From assembly GCA_949788275.1 (NCBI GenBank), contig OX460916.1:2294001-2358000 (forward strand): a stretch of 64,000 nucleotides of DNA, in the 5' to 3' direction. How positions within the stretch are numbered: the stretch's first letter is position 1; each line of letters starts with the position of its first letter. Below, piece by piece: positions 18,318 to 27,737 of this stretch. The notes beneath the pieces were generated by a model that saw nothing but the letters and a program-made list of their open reading frames with translations, ran no database searches and was not told the origin of the DNA. Made by a program: the position numbers and the translations under genes. Source of the DNA: Weeksellaceae bacterium (GTDB taxonomy: Bacteria > Bacteroidota > Bacteroidia > Flavobacteriales > Weeksellaceae).

Positions 18318-20516
18318 ATGGAATCCACTTCAAAAAACTTAACATCCAACCTGAAAAAATATTTTGGTTTTAGCCAATTTAAGGGGCAGCAACATGCAAT
18401 CATCACGAGTTTATTAAACAACGAAGATGTATTTGTGTTAATGCCAACAGGCGGTGGGAAGTCTTTATGTTATCAGTTACCGGCATTAATGTCAGACGGA
18501 GTAGCGATTATTGTATCCCCTTTAATTGCTCTAATGAAGAATCAAGTAGATGCCATACGCGGCATCTCAGAAGAAGACGGGATTGCGCATGTACTGAATT
18601 CCTCCTTAAACAAGACGGAAACCAGGCATGTAATGAATGATATTCAGAGCGGTCTTACCAAACTATTGTATGTGGCACCAGAGTCCTTAACCAAAGAAGA
18701 GTACATCAACTTTTTCAAATCGGTTCAGATTTCTTTTTTCGCCATCGATGAGGCCCACTGTATTTCAGAATGGGGTCACGATTTTAGACCAGAATATCGA
18801 AATCTAAAATCCATCATCAATAAAATTGGTGACGCACCTATCATTGCATTAACTGCAACAGCAACACCAAAGGTTCAAGAAGACATTCAGAAAACCCTTG
18901 GCATGCAAGAAGCGAAAGTATTTAAAGACTCGTTTAACCGCGACAATTTATTTTACGAGATTCGCCCAAAAGTCAACCAAGACAAAGAGATTGTCCGATT
19001 CATCAAACAAAACGATGGAAAATCGGGTGTTATCTATTGTCTAAGCCGTAAAAAAGTAGAAGAATTTACTCAACTACTGCAAGTGAACGGCATCAATGCT
19101 ATTCCATACCACGCTGGTTTAGATGCAAAAACGCGCAGCAGACATCAAGACATGTTCTTGATGGAAGATGCCAGTATCGTTGTTGCAACCATCGCTTTTG
19201 GTATGGGAATCGATAAACCAGACGTTCGTTTTGTGATTCATTACGACATGCCGAAATCATTGGAGAGTTATTACCAAGAAACAGGGCGTGCAGGACGAGA
19301 TGGTGGCGAAGGGCATTGTATTGCTTTTTACGATTACAAAGACATTGAAAAGCTGGAAAAATTCTTAGCGAGTAAACCCGTTGCTGAACGCGAAGTGGGT
19401 ATGCAGTTACTCAGCGAAGTGGTCGCTTATGCCGAAACATCGATGTCTCGTCGTAAATTCCTATTGCATTATTTCGGGGAAGAGTTCGACGAGAAAAATG
19501 GTCTTGGTGCCGATATGGATGACAATATGCGTCACCCTAAAAAATTAGTCGAAGCCCAAGAAGACGCAACAGCCGCTTTAGAAGTGATCTCGAAAGTCAA
19601 TCAAAAATTCAAATTGAATGATGTGGTCATGATTTTAGTAGGAAAAGAGAATTCGATCACCAAAACCTACAATGTCAAGAACGAGTCGTACTTTGGGATT
19701 GGGAAAGACAAGGAAGATTTCTATTGGAAATCGGTTCTTCGCCAACTCATTGTTCGTAATTACTTGGAAAAAGAAGTGGAATCCTATGGGGTGTTAAAAC
19801 TAACTGCTCCTGGTAAAGCTTATTTAAAGAATCCGGTATCTTTTCAGATTGTGGAAGATGTTGATTACAAAAAATTATTAACGCAAGGCATTCCTGTTGT
19901 CGAAAACACCAATGCAGCAGCCGTTTTTGATGACGTCTTATTAAAGCAATTGAAAGAGCTAAGAAAGAAAATTGGTAAAAAACATGGCATTCCGCCCTTT
20001 GCCATCTTTCAAGACACGAGTTTAGAAGATATGACTATGCAGTATCCGACAACCATTAAAGAACTAACCAATGTTTTTGGAGTGGGTGAAGGAAAAGCGC
20101 AAAAATTCGGGAAAGATTTTGTTAACTTTATTGCTCAATACGTTGCCGACAACGATATTATTCGTCCAGAAGATATGGTTGTTAAACAGGTCGCCGATAA
20201 ATCGAGTCACAAAGTCTACATCATCCAATCGACAGATCGTAAACAAAATTTAGAAGACGTTGCTTCTGCTAAAAACTTATCCATGCAAGACCTGCTTTCT
20301 GAAATGGAAAGTATCGTCTACCAGGGAACCAAGTTAAACATCGATTACTACATCGACGATATTTTAGATGAAGATCAACAAGGCGAAATTCACGACTTCT
20401 TAATGGAGTCCGATAGCGACGCCATGTCTTCCTTGTTAGAAGAATTTAAAGACGACTTCGAAGAAGAAGAACTACGCCTAATGCGTATCAAATTCATCAG
20501 CGATGTCGCCAATTAA
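18318..20516 (+). CDS. recQ: ATP-dependent DNA helicase RecQ (long Bacteroidota form)
   Basis: A 3'-5' superfamily 2 DNA helicase of 732 residues, acting in recombination and repair. Walker A is at about 43-50 (PTGGGKSL), DEAH at 144-147, the aromatic-rich loop region SEWGHDFRPEY follows, and motif VI is ETGRAGRDGG. A winged-helix domain comes next, then an HRDC domain (about 543-610) and a C-terminal acidic extension of about 100 residues. In the segment where canonical RecQ binds zinc with four cysteines, this protein reads MSRRKFLLHYFGEEF then LGADMDDNM, with no cysteine. This looks like a zinc-less variant. Confidence 0.9.
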   Translation: MESTSKNLTSNLKKYFGFSQFKGQQHAIITSLLNNEDVFVLMPTGGGKSLCYQLPALMSDGVAIIVSPLIALMKNQVDAIRGISEEDGIAHVLNSSLNKTETRHVMNDIQSGLTKLLYVAPESLTKEEYINFFKSVQISFFAIDEAHCISEWGHDFRPEYRNLKSIINKIGDAPIIALTATATPKVQEDIQKTLGMQEAKVFKDSFNRDNLFYEIRPKVNQDKEIVRFIKQNDGKSGVIYCLSRKKVEEFTQLLQVNGINAIPYHAGLDAKTRSRHQDMFLMEDASIVVATIAFGMGIDKPDVRFVIHYDMPKSLESYYQETGRAGRDGGEGHCIAFYDYKDIEKLEKFLASKPVAEREVGMQLLSEVVAYAETSMSRRKFLLHYFGEEFDEKNGLGADMDDNMRHPKKLVEAQEDATAALEVISKVNQKFKLNDVVMILVGKENSITKTYNVKNESYFGIGKDKEDFYWKSVLRQLIVRNYLEKEVESYGVLKLTAPGKAYLKNPVSFQIVEDVDYKKLLTQGIPVVENTNAAAVFDDVLLKQLKELRKKIGKKHGIPPFAIFQDTSLEDMTMQYPTTIKELTNVFGVGEGKAQKFGKDFVNFIAQYVADNDIIRPEDMVVKQVADKSSHKVYIIQSTDRKQNLEDVASAKNLSMQDLLSEMESIVYQGTKLNIDYYIDDILDEDQQGEIHDFLMESDSDAMSSLLEEFKDDFEEEELRLMRIKFISDVAN

Positions 20517-20530
20517 AAAAGCATAAATGT

Positions 20531-20559
20531 AAGCCCAAAGATTTTGTACCTTTGGGCTT
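20531..20559 (+). terminator. Hairpin between recQ and gpmI
   Basis: The arms AAGCCCAAAG and CTTTGGGCTT form a 10-bp stem. It has a weak T-run. The sequence TACCTTTG (20547-20554) inside it also matches the -7 promoter consensus, so the site may combine recQ termination with a gpmI promoter. Confidence 0.6.
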
Positions 20560-20577
20560 TATTATTCAAACACAACC

Positions 20578-22113
20578 ATGAACAGCAAAGTTATTTTAAT
20601 GATTTTAGATGGATGGGGAATTGGCCCAAAGGATTCTGTTTCTGCCATTGCCCAAGCCCATACACCCTTTATAGATAGTTGTTATAAACACTACCCCCAC
20701 ACCACTTTAAACACCTCTGGCTTAGCCGTTGGTCTTCCCGAAGGACAAATGGGAAATTCAGAAGTTGGTCATATGAACCTGGGTGCTGGTCGCGTGGTTT
20801 ACCAAAATTTAGTCCGCATAAATAAAGCCGTAGAAGAAGGAAAATTATCCGATGAAAAAGTGTTAATTAACGCCTTTGCATACGCTAAAAATAACCATAA
20901 AAAAGTACACTTTATTGGCCTTGTATCCAATGGTGGTGTCCATTCACATATCAACCATTTAAAAGGTTTATTGGACGCTGCAAAACAAGCCGATCTTCAC
21001 GAAAACGTTTTTGTACATGCCTTTACCGATGGACGCGATTGCGATCCGAAATCAGGTAGTGGTTTTTTAGAAGAACTCACCCACCATATGGCGCAATCGA
21101 CTGGGCAATTAGCTTCAGTTATTGGACGATATTACGCTATGGACCGCGATAAACGATGGGAACGTGTAAAACTCGCTTACGATGCGATGGTCAATGCCAT
21201 CGGTATTCCAAGCACCCACCCTATTGAATCGGTACAAACATCTTACAACAAAGGTGTGACAGATGAATTCATTCAACCGATCATTCATGTTGATGCCAAA
21301 GGACAACCATTGGCTAAAATAGAAGAGGGAGATGTTGTTATCTGCTTCAACTTCAGAACAGATCGAGGACGTGAAATTAGTGATGTGCTTACCCAACATG
21401 CGTATCCAGAATTTGGTATGCGTCCGTTAAACTTACGCTACATCACACTAACACAATACGATGAAACCTACAAAAATGTAGACGTTATTTTTAGTGAGCA
21501 CCATCTTGAAAACACCTTAGGTGAAGTATTGGAACGTGCCCATAAAAAACAAATCCGCATTGCTGAAACAGAAAAGTATCCCCATGTTACCTTTTTCTTT
21601 TCAGGAGGTCGTGAAACAGAATTCGCGGGTGAGCGTCGCATTCTATGCCCATCGCCCCGAGACGTAGCAACTTACGATTTAAAACCAGAGATGGCCGCTC
21701 ATGATATCACCAAGGCTATTTTACCCGAAATTGAAAACGAAACAGCCGATTTTATCTGTCTAAATTTTGCCAACACCGATATGGTTGGCCATACTGGCGT
21801 TATGGAAGCCGCTATTAAAGCCGCAGAAATTGTCGATGGTTGCGTCGCAGAAATTGTGACGTTAGCTACAGAAAAAAATTATAAAATAATTATTTTAGCC
21901 GATCATGGAAACTCAGACTATATGATGAATGAAGATGGCTCGCCTAACACACAACACACCACGAATCCAGTCCCGTTTATCTTGGCACAAAAAGAAAATA
22001 ATTGGCGGGTTAAAGAAGGAAAATTAGGCGATATCGCTCCAACTATTCTTACGTTAATGGGTGTCGAAATTCCACAAGAAATGACCGGTGATGTACTCGT
22101 TTATCCAGCTTAA
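20578..22113 (+). CDS. gpmI: 2,3-bisphosphoglycerate-independent phosphoglycerate mutase
   Basis: Interconverts 3- and 2-phosphoglycerate in glycolysis using two metal ions and a phosphoserine. The 511-residue alkaline-phosphatase-superfamily protein begins with the metal motif LMILDGWGIG. Its catalytic Ser61 is in GQMGNSEVGHMN. Further features are FTDGRDCDPKSG, the RYYAMDRDKRWER segment, NFANTDMVGHTG and the late metal site LADHGNSDYM. It starts a run of four same-strand genes with gaps of 20 bases or less. Confidence 0.95.
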   Translation: MNSKVILMILDGWGIGPKDSVSAIAQAHTPFIDSCYKHYPHTTLNTSGLAVGLPEGQMGNSEVGHMNLGAGRVVYQNLVRINKAVEEGKLSDEKVLINAFAYAKNNHKKVHFIGLVSNGGVHSHINHLKGLLDAAKQADLHENVFVHAFTDGRDCDPKSGSGFLEELTHHMAQSTGQLASVIGRYYAMDRDKRWERVKLAYDAMVNAIGIPSTHPIESVQTSYNKGVTDEFIQPIIHVDAKGQPLAKIEEGDVVICFNFRTDRGREISDVLTQHAYPEFGMRPLNLRYITLTQYDETYKNVDVIFSEHHLENTLGEVLERAHKKQIRIAETEKYPHVTFFFSGGRETEFAGERRILCPSPRDVATYDLKPEMAAHDITKAILPEIENETADFICLNFANTDMVGHTGVMEAAIKAAEIVDGCVAEIVTLATEKNYKIIILADHGNSDYMMNEDGSPNTQHTTNPVPFILAQKENNWRVKEGKLGDIAPTILTLMGVEIPQEMTGDVLVYPA

Positions 22114-22132
22114 TCTATAAAACCAAAAGACT

Positions 22133-22552
22133 ATGAAATCAAAAATTATAGCCGTTGATTTTGACGGAACCATCGTTGATGACCGTTACCCTGAAATTGG
22201 AAAAGCAAAAATGTTTGCCTTCGAAACCCTACGTCAATTCCAGCAAGAAGGTTACCGCCTTGTCTTATGGACGTATCGTTCGGGTAAGCCACTCGAAGAA
22301 GCTGTCGCATACTGTGAGAAAAATGGAATAGAATTTTATGGCATTAACAATAGCTTTCAAGGCGAAGATTTCGATCCTCAAAAACAAAGTCGTAAAATTA
22401 ATGCCGATATATTTATCGATGACCGCAACCTCGGAGGATTTCCAGGTTGGGGCGAAGTTTACCAAATTATAACAAATAAAATAGAGCTGACTCTTCAAGA
22501 ACATGGTAAAGAACCAATTAAAAAGAAGAAGAAAGGCTTTTTCGGATTATGA
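22133..22552 (+). CDS. HAD-superfamily phosphatase (BT0820-like)
   Basis: A 139-residue compact HAD phosphatase. Motif I is VDFDGT (nucleophile Asp9, Asp11), motif II is the hydroxyl residue in VLWTYRSG near 50, and the acidic motif is IFIDDRNLGG near 103. It resembles the small Bacteroidota sugar-phosphatase group typified by BT0820. The C-terminus is Lys-rich (PIKKKKKGFFG). It overlaps map by 4 bases (ATGA), indicating translational coupling. The substrate is unknown. Confidence 0.75.
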   Translation: MKSKIIAVDFDGTIVDDRYPEIGKAKMFAFETLRQFQQEGYRLVLWTYRSGKPLEEAVAYCEKNGIEFYGINNSFQGEDFDPQKQSRKINADIFIDDRNLGGFPGWGEVYQIITNKIELTLQEHGKEPIKKKKKGFFGL

Positions 22553-23358
22553 TACATTTAAAAAGTAAAGAAGAATTAGAGCTAATGTACCTAAGCGCCC
22601 AATTGGTGTCAAAAACGTTAGGTATGTTAGCCAAAGAAATTAAACCAGGCGTAACCACGAATCACTTGGATAAATTAGGTGGTGAATTCATTCGCGATCA
22701 CGGCGGATACCCAGCCTTCCTAGGAATGTACGACTTTCCTAAGAATCTATGTATCTCCCCAAATGATCAAGTGGTTCACGGGATTCCAAACGACGAACCT
22801 TTGAATGAAGGCGATATTGTTTCGGTTGACTGTGGCGTATATATGAACGACTTTTATGGCGATCACGCCTATACTTTCGCGGTTGGTGAAGTAGATGCCG
22901 AAACAGAGAAACTATTAAGGGTAACCAAAGAATCTTTGTACAAAGGAATTGAACAGATGAAAAAAGGAAACCGCATTGGGGACATTGGAAGCGCTATTCA
23001 ACTTCATTGTGAAAAAGAAGGTTATGGAATTGTTCGCGAATTGGTAGGCCATGGTTTAGGTCGTCAAATGCACGAAGATCCACAAGTACCTAACTACGGT
23101 CGTAAAGGAACGGGCAAAAAAATTGAAGACGGTCTTGTCTTAGCCATTGAACCAATGACTAACATGGGAACAGAAAAAATTCGCTTTCATAAAGACGGTT
23201 GGACGGTGACTACCCGCGACAACAAATACTCGGCTCACTTTGAGCATGACGTATGTGTGGTGAACGGTCAACCCAAATTACTGTCGACTTTCCAATACAT
23301 TTACGATGCCTTGGGAATTGTGACTGACGAAGAACACGCCTTTTTATTTAAACCCTAA
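22549..23358 (+). CDS. map: Methionine aminopeptidase, type I
   Basis: Removes the initiator methionine from nascent proteins. At 269 residues it has the pita-bread fold. The metal ligands are Asp in VSVDCGVY, Asp in YGDHAYTF, His in LVGHGLGRQMHEDP, Glu in LAIEPMTN and Glu in HFEHDVCV. The N-terminus lacks the SH3-binding extension, as expected for type Ia. Its ATG overlaps the upstream HAD gene stop. A methyltransferase follows after 16 bases. Confidence 0.94.
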   Translation: MIHLKSKEELELMYLSAQLVSKTLGMLAKEIKPGVTTNHLDKLGGEFIRDHGGYPAFLGMYDFPKNLCISPNDQVVHGIPNDEPLNEGDIVSVDCGVYMNDFYGDHAYTFAVGEVDAETEKLLRVTKESLYKGIEQMKKGNRIGDIGSAIQLHCEKEGYGIVRELVGHGLGRQMHEDPQVPNYGRKGTGKKIEDGLVLAIEPMTNMGTEKIRFHKDGWTVTTRDNKYSAHFEHDVCVVNGQPKLLSTFQYIYDALGIVTDEEHAFLFKP

Positions 23359-23374
23359 TTTTGACTCAACTTCT

Positions 23375-24169
23375 GTGAAAGCTGTTTTAAAAAAAATAAT
23401 GAACATTGTTCCGCGACCTTTATTAATTAAAGGGAGCTATTTTATACGTCCTGTTTTAGTTTGGTTTATGAAAGGCGATCGCTTTATCGACCCCATTGAT
23501 GGCCAAGGCTATTACAGCCTCTTACCCTATGGGTACGAGAAGCAACGTGAAAACGTTCTATCGCCTGGTACTTTCTCTTTAGAAAGGCACCGCCTCATGT
23601 GGTTATACCTACGCAACAGGACTTCGTTTTTTACAGACAAAGTAAAAGTTTTACACATGGCACCCGAACAATCGTTTTATAAACGATTTATGGCCATGAA
23701 AAACCTAGACTATATCACTTGTGATATCGAATCGCCTTTGGCCGAAATTAAAGCCGATATCTGTGACTTACCCTTTGGTAGCAACACCTTCGATGTTGTG
23801 TTTTGTAACCACGTTCTAGAGCATATCGAAGACGATCATCAAGCCATGAGCGAATTATACCGCGTTATGAAACCTGGTGGTTGGGGTATTTTACAAGTCC
23901 CTATTTCTTATCAAAGAGAAACCACATACGAAGACTCAACCGTGACTTCCAAAGAAGAACGCAAAGAAAAATTCGGACAATACGATCATGTTCGTGTCTA
24001 TGGATTAGACTACTACAAACGCTTAGAAGCCGTAGGTTTCATCGTAGAACAAGTAGACTACACCAAAGAGATACCTGCAGACGATGTGCGTAAATTTTGT
24101 TTAGAACAAGGCGAAATTCTACCCATTGTTCGCAAGCCAAAAGAAGAAGGCACGTACATTTACTCTTAA
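23375..24169 (+). CDS. Class I SAM-dependent methyltransferase
   Basis: A 264-residue methyltransferase of the Methyltransf_11 type. The N-terminal 80 residues contain a basic amphipathic stretch with aromatic residues that could touch membranes. The Rossmann core holds KVLHMAPEQSF (an atypical glycine-poor motif I), ADICDLPFGSNTFDVVFCNHVLEHI with the acidic and LEHI motifs, and MKPGGWGILQVP. The substrate cannot be told from sequence. It is the last gene of the gpmI-HAD-map run. Confidence 0.75.
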   Translation: MKAVLKKIMNIVPRPLLIKGSYFIRPVLVWFMKGDRFIDPIDGQGYYSLLPYGYEKQRENVLSPGTFSLERHRLMWLYLRNRTSFFTDKVKVLHMAPEQSFYKRFMAMKNLDYITCDIESPLAEIKADICDLPFGSNTFDVVFCNHVLEHIEDDHQAMSELYRVMKPGGWGILQVPISYQRETTYEDSTVTSKEERKEKFGQYDHVRVYGLDYYKRLEAVGFIVEQVDYTKEIPADDVRKFCLEQGEILPIVRKPKEEGTYIYS

Positions 24170-24170
24170 A

Positions 24171-24206
24171 AAAAGCTCGTTTAGATCATCTAAACGAGCT
24201 TTTTTA
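24171..24206. terminator. Intrinsic terminator after the methyltransferase gene
   Basis: The arms AAAAGCTCGTTTAGA and TCTAAACGAGCTTTT form a 15-bp perfect stem with a 3-base loop and T-run. It lies between convergent genes and can serve both strands. Confidence 0.92.
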
Positions 24207-24213
24207 TCGATGG

Positions 24214-24606
24214 TCATTCATCGACCCAATTTTCAATCAAAGACAACCATTTCATTTGGTCGCCTTCTTTGATAAATACAGCCGATGAATAGCGTTTGGT
24301 TGTTTTATGTTCCATCAATTGGGTTTCATAATAACTAACAACGGCATGAAAATCGGTTGCCATACTGGTTAAAATTTCCACACGGACCTTTCGCGAAATA
24401 TCGTTGCCATAAGACAAGGGTAACCATTTCTCTAAATCGTCATACGTTAAGCAACTGCCGTCAGGAGGACTCATCTTAAAGTCTGGATGAAAATCGGTCA
24501 TTAACCAATCGGTTTGTGTTTTATCGATTGACGAATTTCCATTAAACCATTGTTCAATTTTCTCATGAAAATTAATCACTTGTTGTATTGCTTTTTCTTT
24601 ATTCAT
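24214..24606 (-). CDS. NTF2/SnoaL-like small protein of unknown function
   Basis: A 130-residue protein with the alpha-plus-beta pattern of NTF2-like folds: an N-terminal helix (KEKAIQQVINFHEKIEQWF), then DFHPDFKMSPPDG and a C-terminal sheet ending SLIENWVDE. It resembles DUF4440-type proteins, but I see no catalytic motif. The gene starts 1 base after the MFS exporter stop on the same strand, so the two are surely cotranscribed. Confidence 0.55.
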   Translation of the reverse strand: MNKEKAIQQVINFHEKIEQWFNGNSSIDKTQTDWLMTDFHPDFKMSPPDGSCLTYDDLEKWLPLSYGNDISRKVRVEILTSMATDFHAVVSYYETQLMEHKTTKRYSSAVFIKEGDQMKWLSLIENWVDE

Positions 24607-24607
24607 T

Positions 24608-25975
24608 TCACTTATTTTTAAAATTTAATCGATGTAATCGAACTACAAAAAACTGGATAATCGCTAAAAATAACAAGGTCAATCCTATGGATTTTTCAAA
24701 AGTAAACGCAGGCAATAAATTAAAAAACAAGGTACCTAATAGCACTCCACCCAAGACAGACCCTAATTGAATAGCTGTACTAATGATGCCAGAAGCTTGA
24801 CCAACCATTTTTTCATCCATCCTTGCCATGGAAATTTTCATTAAAACAGGGAGCAATATACCATGCCCAAATCCAGCGACAAACAGACTTCCGCCCAACC
24901 ACCATTGGCCGCCGTCTGCTTTCAAAAAATAGAGTGAAGTACTCAAAAAACCAATCGCTAACATCCATTGCCCTATCCAAGCAATTCGATGATCCTTTAT
25001 TGAAAAACGAGGCACCAACAATGGGCTGATAAAAAAACCTAGACCATAAGGCAAGATTGCATAACCGGTTTGCATCGAATTCCACCCTAACCCTTCCTGT
25101 AAATAATAGGGATAAATTAGAAAAAAACCTGCAATAAAATTATATAAAAAAATGCACAACAAATTACGTAAAAACAGTCTATTCATTAAAATTGGCAAAT
25201 AAATCATCACCGACTTCTGACGTTTAATTCGCTGCTGTTCAAACCAAAAAAACAAAATAAATAATCCCATCGATAGTAAAATCATTGCCATAATCAACCC
25301 CGACCAATTCTGATTTTTAGCCTCAACAATCCCCACGATAAATAACGCCAAGGCCAACGAAATGAAAACCATTCCCCCATAATCAATCCGCTCTTTTTGG
25401 GAGGCCTTATTCTCGGGCAATAAAAAATAAGATCCCACGCAGCTTAATAAACCGATGGGTACATTGATCCAAAAAACATTTTGCCACGTTAAGTTAAACC
25501 AACCTGTTCGAAGAATATACCCCCCTATTAATTGACCTGCAATCGCTGAAAGGCCAAACACAGTACCAAAAATACCCAACGCAATACCGCGTTCATGCTC
25601 TTTAAAAATAATGCGAATACTCGCCAACACCTGTGGACCAATTAGCGCTGCACCCAACCCTTGCACAATGCGAAAACCAATTAAAAAATTCACTGTTGGC
25701 GATAATGCACAGCCTACAGAAGCTAAGACAAATAAAAACATTCCGCTCATAAAAATCTGCTTTCGACCAAATAAATCGCCTAATTTACCTGCAGTAATCA
25801 CACATGAAGCATAAGTGACCCCATAAGCAGCAATCACCAATTGAAGTTCCGAATCAGTGGCGTAAAAATCTTTTTTAATTTCAGGAAGTGCCATATTCGC
25901 CATAAAAAAATCCAAGGGCGATAGAAAAGCACCTAACACTAAAAAAAATAACATCCACCATTGTTTGTATTGCAT
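24608..25975 (-). CDS. MFS drug/H+ antiporter (DHA2-like, EmrB/QacA type)
   Basis: A 455-residue transporter with twelve to fourteen hydrophobic helices. Helix 1 carries LDFFMANMALPEIKKDF and loop 2-3 carries the MFS motif A form GKLGDLFGRKQIF. Motif C is in helix 5 (LSAIAGQLIGGYI), followed by WQNVFWINVPIG, a hallmark of the EmrB/QacA family. Adjacent genes are an NTF2-like protein (same operon) and a divergent AraC regulator, the usual layout of a locally regulated efflux system. The substrate is unknown. Confidence 0.85.
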   Translation of the reverse strand: MQYKQWWMLFFLVLGAFLSPLDFFMANMALPEIKKDFYATDSELQLVIAAYGVTYASCVITAGKLGDLFGRKQIFMSGMFLFVLASVGCALSPTVNFLIGFRIVQGLGAALIGPQVLASIRIIFKEHERGIALGIFGTVFGLSAIAGQLIGGYILRTGWFNLTWQNVFWINVPIGLLSCVGSYFLLPENKASQKERIDYGGMVFISLALALFIVGIVEAKNQNWSGLIMAMILLSMGLFILFFWFEQQRIKRQKSVMIYLPILMNRLFLRNLLCIFLYNFIAGFFLIYPYYLQEGLGWNSMQTGYAILPYGLGFFISPLLVPRFSIKDHRIAWIGQWMLAIGFLSTSLYFLKADGGQWWLGGSLFVAGFGHGILLPVLMKISMARMDEKMVGQASGIISTAIQLGSVLGGVLLGTLFFNLLPAFTFEKSIGLTLLFLAIIQFFVVRLHRLNFKNK

Positions 25976-26007
25976 TGTCTTTTATTTAGGGCAAATTTCT
26001 ACTTCTT

Positions 26008-26028
26008 AAATACAAAATAATTGTATTT
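26008..26028. promoter_or_regulatory. Palindrome in the divergent MFS/AraC promoter region
   Basis: AAATACAA and TTGTATTT form a perfect inverted repeat with a 5-base spacer, 33 bases before the exporter start and 43 before the regulator start. It is a candidate operator; AraC proteins more often bind direct repeats, so the assignment is tentative. Confidence 0.35.
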
Positions 26029-26070
26029 ATCCGCTGCTTAATTGTAATTTTATACCATAAATCATTCATC

Positions 26071-26922
26071 ATGCCCAATCGTTTAACCCTTCGTACGTAT
26101 GAATTCACTGAAATTAAACGAATAAAATTCACACAAGACTGCTTAAACCTTATTTATATACATCGCGGTCGTGGTACATTTCAAATAGACTCAGACACCT
26201 ATCGATATAGTCCATCAAACCTCTATATACTTGCCCAAGATCACTTTTTATTTTCGCCCCAGACGCCTAGTCAAGTCCACTTAATCATTGTCCCTTGGTC
26301 ATTGATTCAGGCCATTAGCCATCAAAACAAAAACTACGAGAGCTGCAATCAACTCCATAGGCAAAGCTATTTACTTCATCACCGGCACTCAAAAACGGGA
26401 AAAATTTTCACCCATACTCAAGACGAAAATTTTGCAATACAGTTAATTAATCAGTTAGTTTATGAACAACAGCATATCAATATGGGAAGTCTTGTGTTGA
26501 TTAACAATGCGTTGTCTATGTTAATGATGTTAATAACTCGCAATATGGTTTACAGTGATCATATTACGGAAGAAAGCGCCCCTTACCGTATTTTAGCCAT
26601 TACGAGCTACATTCAAGAAAATGCTAAATTTCCCGAGCGATTAAAACAGGCCATCGTCGCTCAAAAATTTGGCCTAACCACCTCCTATTTTGGTAAATTT
26701 TTCAAGCAAAAAACGCAAACAACTTATCGTGATTATATTCAAAAGTACCGCATAGAACTTGTGATTAATCGATTAAAATTCAGTTCACTTTCCATCAAAG
26801 AAATCGCTGTCGATATGAATTACAATAATGAAAGTCATTTATCCCATAATTTTAAAAAGATGATAGGACTTTCACCAAAAGCTTATCGAAACCTCTATTT
26901 AAACCCCTCGCCTGGGCATTAG
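26071..26922 (+). CDS. AraC-family transcriptional regulator
   Basis: A 283-residue regulator. The N-terminal half is a cupin-like effector domain (LNLIYIHRGRGTFQID). The C-terminal 100 residues contain two helix-turn-helix units: AIVAQKFGLTTSYFGKFFKQ and the second, IKEIAVDMNYNNESHLSHNF, followed by the family tail LSPKAYR. It is divergent from the MFS exporter gene with 95 bases between, which implies control of that exporter. Confidence 0.85.
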   Translation: MPNRLTLRTYEFTEIKRIKFTQDCLNLIYIHRGRGTFQIDSDTYRYSPSNLYILAQDHFLFSPQTPSQVHLIIVPWSLIQAISHQNKNYESCNQLHRQSYLLHHRHSKTGKIFTHTQDENFAIQLINQLVYEQQHINMGSLVLINNALSMLMMLITRNMVYSDHITEESAPYRILAITSYIQENAKFPERLKQAIVAQKFGLTTSYFGKFFKQKTQTTYRDYIQKYRIELVINRLKFSSLSIKEIAVDMNYNNESHLSHNFKKMIGLSPKAYRNLYLNPSPGH

Positions 26923-26950
26923 CTTTCAAAAATAACTCTCTACATTCACT

Positions 26951-27060
26951 GGGCGCCTCCCTACGGGCCACGCTATCCGTTCCCAATCTTGGCTGCTCAA
27001 ATTAAAGGTGAATGGAAACCAAGGATGCAGCCAAGGATTTCCACTTCTATCGTTGGCGCA
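26951..27060 (-). repeat. Dispersed intergenic palindromic repeat, copy C (reverse)
   Basis: Read on the minus strand it has the head GATAGAAGTGGAAATCC, the central hairpin arms CTTGGCTGC and GCAGCCAAG (26988-26996 and 27027-27035), and a diverged GC-rich tail ending GGAGGCGCCC. It starts 28 bases after the AraC gene. Confidence 0.75.
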
Positions 27061-27436
27061 ATTATAGGGTACACATTGAATATCCGCTCCTTAGCCCCTT
27101 AAATACTTCATCTAAACCGATCGATCAAACACGCGCTATTCATCTTATAATCAGTATAAATACTTCCTAAACTATACTTAATAGTACTCGGTTTCCTTTG
27201 GTATTTAAAACCGATTCCAAATAAAATACATCAAATCAATTACCTGAAAATAAGTACTTTAAATACAATAATCTCGTTTAAAACCATCGATTAGTCATCA
27301 CAAACGAACAACTAACAAACTGAATATCAATTAAATTCAATATAAAATATGCTCAAAATGAAATAATTTTGCATAACCAAACAGATAAATACCGTATCTT
27401 AATGATACCTCTAGAAATTCTTTAAACTAAAAAATT
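27061..27436. other. Gene-free A+T-rich stretch
   Basis: No open frame, RNA gene or repeat is recognised in these 376 bases. The only signal is TAATTTTG at 27364-27371, a -7-like motif that could serve the small membrane protein gene 66 bases further on. Confidence 0.4.
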
Positions 27437-27646
27437 ATGCAAAATAATAAACCTCGAGTTATTTATAGTCCTATCCTCCAATTCATCTTTATCACCTTAA
27501 TTTTAATCTCTACGTGGTCTAAAAACGCTATACTGGATGAAGATGCGATTCAACTCATTTCTTTGGTTACTTTTTTACTGGCCGCCGATCAATGTCTATT
27601 TATTTACCGACAAGTTAAAAAATCGGAAAGTGAGGCCAAAGGATAA
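27437..27646 (+). CDS. Small two-helix membrane protein of unknown function
   Basis: A 69-residue protein with two hydrophobic stretches (about 9-26 and 38-57) and a charged tail (QVKKSESEAKG). I recognise no family. It begins at an ATG with a possible promoter 66 bases upstream. The methyltransferase gene follows after about 90 bases. It could be real or spurious; codon use resembles neighbouring genes. Confidence 0.45.
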   Translation: MQNNKPRVIYSPILQFIFITLILISTWSKNAILDEDAIQLISLVTFLLAADQCLFIYRQVKKSESEAKG

Positions 27647-27737
27647 TGTATTCAAACGTTATTCACAATTCAACCTACGCTATAAAAACCATTTTTGGTA
27701 TCTTTACCTAAATAACCCATGCTACATTTATAAACAA

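Noticed and set aside
27537-27737. Upstream extension of the second methyltransferase
   Set aside because: It overlaps the preceding small membrane-protein gene, and the methyltransferase fold starts only after the ATG at 27738.
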